A DNA stretch of 64,000 nucleotides from Daphnia carinata (Eukaryota > Arthropoda > Branchiopoda > Diplostraca > Daphniidae), in contig NC_081334.1 of NCBI RefSeq assembly GCF_022539665.2, positions 3,410,001 to 3,474,000 of the forward strand. Direction: 5' to 3'. The position numbers and the translations under genes are program-made. How positions within the stretch are numbered: position 1 is the stretch's first letter; each line of letters opens with the position of its first letter. Under the pieces are notes generated by a model. It was not told where the DNA came from. It searched no databases and saw nothing but the letters and a program-made list of their open reading frames with translations. This document shows positions 60,109 to 64,000 of the stretch, one piece after another.

Positions 60109-61903
60109 ATGATTTTTTGTCGTTTCACAGTGCCGCAATGCAACGTCTTCTTGCTACTAGTGGCCGTTCTTGTTTGCACGAGCCAGGCCGTACCTGTTGG
60201 CATGCCACAGGTGAGTTCCCCATCATCTGATAGACTCTTTCAATTGTTTATTTAAAAATTAAAAACAATTTGAAACGAAGATCGCTGACATGCCGTCCAT
60301 CGGCGCATCCGGTTTCTCTTGCGAGGGAAAAGTCATCGGCGGTTACTACGCCGATATCGCTAGCGGATGCCAAATGTTTCACGTTTGCACTCTCGGCCAA
60401 GAAGGTAAATTATTTTTATTGAATTAGAAATTGAAACGGGTATGACCGTTATTTTTTTTTTCGTTTAGGAGAAATACAAGATATCAAGTTCCTTTGCCTG
60501 GCCGGGACCGTCTTTGATCAAGAAACGAGGGTAATGATTTCGCAACGAAATATTTGCCGTTGACCCGAATTTCTAAAAAAATAAAAACAATTTCCAATTT
60601 GATTTCATTCGTGATGGATGTAGGTGTGCGAAAGAGTCGACGAAGTGGATTGCGCAAACTCGGAAGCCTTTTACAATCTCAATTTGGACCTCTACGGCCA
60701 ACACGGTCTCATCTTGTAAGATTTTCATTTTTCGATAATCATTTTGGCCCAATTTGAAATTGAATTTTCGATGTATCGCCACACAGGCAGACGGGTCGTA
60801 AAGTGCCCTCGGGCGAGGCAGGCTCTTTCGCCGACGAGCACAATGTCCAGCAGACGGACACGTTCTACGACTACGCCGATTACGATGACGTAGCGCCCGT
60901 CACGTTGACTGCCACTTCAACTTCGACTGAACCGATGACGACGTCAACAGAGCCAACAACAACAACAACAATTGCAACAACAACAACAACAACTGATCCA
61001 CCGACGTCCCCAGTCATCCCAGAATTACCGTTAATTAAATGTTTCTTAATAAAGCAAACGAATTTAATTACTGATTTGATTCAAAATGATAGAACATTCA
61101 GCGAGCCGCCAAATGAATTATCTTCTTCGACTTTACCACCTCCGCGCTCGACAACGGAAGTACAGCCGGAAGTGCCATCGCGACGCCCTAGTGACATCGC
61201 CGAGGACGAGGACGTCTTGAGGTTGTTGGGTCAAATCGAAGCCGACGTTCCGCGAATTCCATTTTTCGGTAAACCTTCCAGCGGGAGCCGCGGCGCGTTC
61301 CATCCGCGCATTAGGAGGGACGCCGTGGAACCTTCTTCCACTCCGACGCCGAAGAGAAACAGGACCAGAAGACCCGGAACGGGACGTCGAGTCTACAATT
61401 CGACGACGCTACGCTACGCCAGTGAAACGGTACCGACTCCATCACCTACTCCGGCTGATAACACAGGGCCGTTCACCTGCATCGGTCGTATTAATGGAGG
61501 CTTCTATGCTGACGTGTCCAGCGGTTGCAGACGATTCTATACCTGTGGGGTTGGAAAAAAAAACAGGTAGAGAATTAATCAAGTTTTCCAAAATGAATTT
61601 TTTTTTTTTAAACATAATGATGTTATGTAGAGTGGTGTCGCACGCTTTTACGTGTGGTGTTGGGCTACTCTTTGACCAGGCGACGTTGACATGTCAAGAC
61701 GTTGATAAAGTGGATTGCTCTTTATCACCGAATTTCTTCTATCTAAACGACCCTGCCCTACGTCCAGGTAATTTCTAGCCAATGGGGATTGAAGGTATTG
61801 ATTAATGTTATATATTTTTTTTATAGCCGTCACAGAACCAACAGTGACGGATACGTTTCAATCGTTTAAAACGACTACACCTCCTCCTGAAACAACATCC
61901 TAG
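60109..61903 (+). CDS. Secreted protein with two peritrophin-A chitin-binding domains
   Basis: Exons 60109-60210, 60281-60404, 60469-60530, 60624-60715, 60787-61566, 61631-61767 and 61827-61903 give 457 residues. If 61030-61101 is also an intron (GT...AG, 72 nt, AT-rich, no stop) the product has 433. The start MIFCRFTVPQCNVFLLLVAV...TSQA is a signal peptide; an ATG 14 codons later is in another frame and gives no signal. Domain 1 has CEGKVIGGYYADIASGCQMF, HVCTLGQ, KFLCLAGTVFDQETRVCERV and VDC, the six-cysteine CBM14 pattern. A Thr/Pro-rich linker (TTTTT runs from ACA repeats) and a basic, dibasic-rich stretch (KRNRTRRPGTGRR) lead to domain 2: TCIGRINGGFYADVSSGCRR, FTCGVGLLFDQATLTC. Such proteins bind cuticular or peritrophic chitin outside the cell. 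It resembles the CPAP type more than a gut peritrophin. It is convergent with JMJD7. Confidence 0.85.
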
Positions 61904-62063
61904 GATTATCTAATTTCTTCTTGTATAAAATAAAAAGTCTTAAACATTCGTTGTGACCGCTGTCGGATTGATTAGTCTTGTGCCATTGATTTCGATATCA
62001 AGAATACATTCCTATCACAGAATATTTAGTGACATTATTTATTAATTTTTTTTTTTGCACTCG

Positions 62064-63159
62064 TCACACGTGAGCATTGATTAAATCTTTGACAAATTCG
62101 AAATAGTTATACTTGATGTCGTACTCCATGTCGTACCAATAGTTGACGGCTATGCATCCGTGCGATTGGCGGACGTGGTGGAACCAAAGAGAAGGCAGGT
62201 AAAGCATTTCACCTTTGTGAACGCGGCAGTGAATTTGTCGAGCATTTTTGTATTTGGGATATTTGTTGTAATCTGGATTTAATGGGTCTATGTCTATCCA
62301 GGGAATAGCTCCATCACCTTCAGGTACGATTTTTAATTCGCCATCAACTTCTTGGTAACCAGCTGTGGGATAATTGACATAAGGTATCCAGGGCTGGTCT
62401 GTAGGGGGATGTAGGATGAAATCTTTGTGGCCAGAAACAACACAGTACATATTCTCATATGGATCCTTGTGCACTGCAAAGGATGTGTCATGATTAGGTG
62501 GATGCCTTTTTGTGATACTTTTAAGTGATTAGGGCCAGTACTTGATGTGATTGCTCGCTCATCTCCCATCCAGAAATTGACAGCATCTGGCTTGGCACCA
62601 AACAGTGTAGAAACCCATTCAATCTCATTGGCAGAATCTGCAATCAGTTCGGGAAACTCTTGTGTGAGATTAGAATTCTGCTTTTGGATGTAGTGAACTC
62701 TATCTTCAACAGGGTTTTCCAGTGAACACAAGAACTGATCTATGGGCATTACTTTTTCTAGGGGCAGGACAAAATGTCCATCCGTGACAGCGTCAGCATA
62801 GCCATTAGGGGTGACGGTGACTGTGACATCTTTTGTCCCATAGTGCTGCCTGTGATAAAAATTAGAATGACATTACGAATTCATTAATAGCAAGATACGA
62901 ACACAACCTAAAATATTCAATGTTCCATTTCGATAGGGCTGGCCAGCTGGCGAAAGCATTACGAATAATCACAGGTCGATTTTGGGCCACAAAGTTACGA
63001 TAGAATTCCAAGCAAGTCGGTAATTCTTCCAGGTGCGTTACGCTCGTTGATAAATAGAGTTCTAAATAACGATCGTTATAAGACCAATTTTACTACTAAA
63101 TCATATGCTAGCCAACCAAAAGCTTCATTGGAAAGTTTCTCAAACGCGTTTGTTGACAT
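62064..63159 (-). CDS. JMJD7: JmjC domain-containing protein 7 (lysyl 3-hydroxylase)
   Basis: Four minus-strand exons (63117-63159, 62908-63061, 62542-62849, 62064-62473) join in phase to give 304 residues. Family blocks: [87 protein letters not shown] and [15 protein letters not shown]. The Fe(II) ligands are the HxD at His170 and Asp172 and a distal His at 267 or 268. JMJD7 is a 2-oxoglutarate oxygenase that hydroxylates a lysine in DRG-type translation GTPases. Length is close to the human protein (316). The first exon is short and its donor (G|GTTGGC) is weak; the start [15 protein letters not shown] is therefore the least certain part. A TTTATT at 62038-62043 gives a minus-strand AATAAA just after the stop. 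Confidence 0.92.
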
Positions 63160-63936
63160 TTTTCACGAACATGCTGTAGCAGACAGATAAACAACTGCAA
63201 GCTTAGTGACGTCATATGCCGGTAATTCGTCTCTGGCGGGCTATTTGATTTACATTTTTAATAAGTTTCCCTGCAGCTGTGCATCAAGAAAAGAAAATTC
63301 GAAGCTACACGTGAATATTTCCTACAGATTTAGAAAAGGTGTGGTTACATTCTGACGTAAGCGAAGGTTAGCCTCATTTGCATTGATCTCAATGTTTTTA
63401 CATAAGAACTAGCCGTAAGGTTGGGAATACAACGCAGAAAAAAACAGGGTAGGGGTAGGAAGCAATTGAGAAGGACGGGAACGAAAACTGGGTCTCCTAC
63501 CCTTCCCGTTGGAAATGTGTCGGAGAAAAGCAAGGAAGTTATTAAGTAACCTTGAATTTTCAGCTTTTGGTTTGCATTTTTTTTAGACGTATAATTTGCA
63601 AACGTCCAAAGGCAAGGGCACGATGAAGGACACAGGTGTTAGTTCCCATCTTTTTTTACCGTTTCAGCTCAATTGGTTTTCAGTAGCGTCCAAGTGATAG
63701 TTCTTCCAAGGAAAAGTGTTGTTGCATCGGTATTGAGGGTCTCAACAATGTCACGGCCATCGTTTCTGTAATTCTTTTGCATATAAAACATTCCAAAAGG
63801 AAGGAGCAACCAATTTACCATTACTAAACAGTAAAAAACTTATTTTGATTACACAAACTTAAAACAAAAAGTGATCGTGAGAACAGCGAAGTAAACAGTA
63901 TAAGCCAATGTGAAACGGACATCATTTGCTGAGCCT
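63160..63936. other. Intergenic stretch at right edge
   Basis: Upstream of JMJD7; no exon recognised. It could be a bidirectional promoter if the right-edge exon is real. Confidence 0.4.
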
Positions 63937-63983
63937 ATGTCTTCTGAGCTCTACTTTTCTTCAATCAGACTAAGAAGAAAACG
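63937..63983 (+). CDS. Possible first exon of a gene running off the window
   Basis: An ATG opens MSSELYFSSIRLRRKR and meets a consensus donor CG|GTAAGT at 63984. The strong donor is the only real support; there is no family match in 15 codons. Confidence 0.3.
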
Positions 63984-64000
63984 GTAAGTGAATCAATTTG

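Noticed and set aside
60128-60210. ATG start at 60138 (MQRLLATSGRSC) for the chitin-binding protein
   Set aside because: That frame gives no signal peptide and does not join exon 2 in phase; the frame from 60109 gives a clear signal peptide and correct phase.

Overview
This is a eukaryotic nuclear window, most probably from a branchiopod crustacean close to Daphnia. Evidence: GT-AG introns of about 50-80 bp, arthropod gene families (delta-class GST, peritrophin-A chitin-binding protein), an arthropod TATA plus TCAGTT initiator, and a remnant that joins CCHC zinc knuckles to a Vasa-type helicase tail, an architecture I recall for Daphnia vasa. The genus is an inference from family content. Genes were assembled by hand from exon reading frames, GT/AG boundaries and codon-phase agreement; each main model sums to a multiple of three.

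Region 1-12 kb is gene-poor and full of debris. It holds two tandem decayed fragments resembling the largest subunit of RNA polymerase III (1.29-1.64 and 1.86-2.20 kb) with a third on the other strand near 10 kb, a five-copy 16-bp minisatellite (4.08 kb), a 312-bp TA-flanked inverted-repeat element (4.33-4.65 kb), four tRNA-like modules (4.79-5.39 kb), a broken vasa-like gene (5.54-6.22 kb) and decayed exon-like pieces I cannot name.

Region 13.8-25.7 kb holds a delta-class glutathione S-transferase (minus) and a long homopolymer-rich non-coding tract. Region 25.8-29.2 kb holds a SNAPC4-like Myb-type factor (plus) convergent with COA7 (minus). Region 30.8-38.8 kb is gene-dense: a membrane-anchored OTULIN-family pseudoenzyme (plus), mitochondrial ribosomal protein S21 (minus), NF-YB (plus, divergent from mRpS21 and with two CCAAT boxes in its promoter) and a FoxN1/4 forkhead factor (minus). 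Region 42.1-47.8 kb holds a small secreted cysteine-rich protein, a relative of plant pathogen-related proteins, TMEM115 (all plus) and the E3 ligase Hakai (minus).

Region 49.2-51.0 kb is the most unusual part: a tandem array of 13 exon-like modules. Twelve are each followed by a complete short intron carrying donor, CTAAC-like branch site, T-tract and CTAG-type acceptor, and the spacing is near 135 bp. Region 51.3-60 kb is non-coding with simple repeats. Region 60.1-63.2 kb holds a secreted protein with two chitin-binding domains (plus) convergent with JMJD7 (minus). A possible first exon of another gene lies at the right edge.

No operon logic applies. Neighbouring genes are mostly housekeeping (snRNA transcription, mitochondrial translation and cytochrome oxidase assembly, CCAAT-box transcription, Golgi organisation, ubiquitin and RNA methylation) arranged as convergent or divergent pairs.
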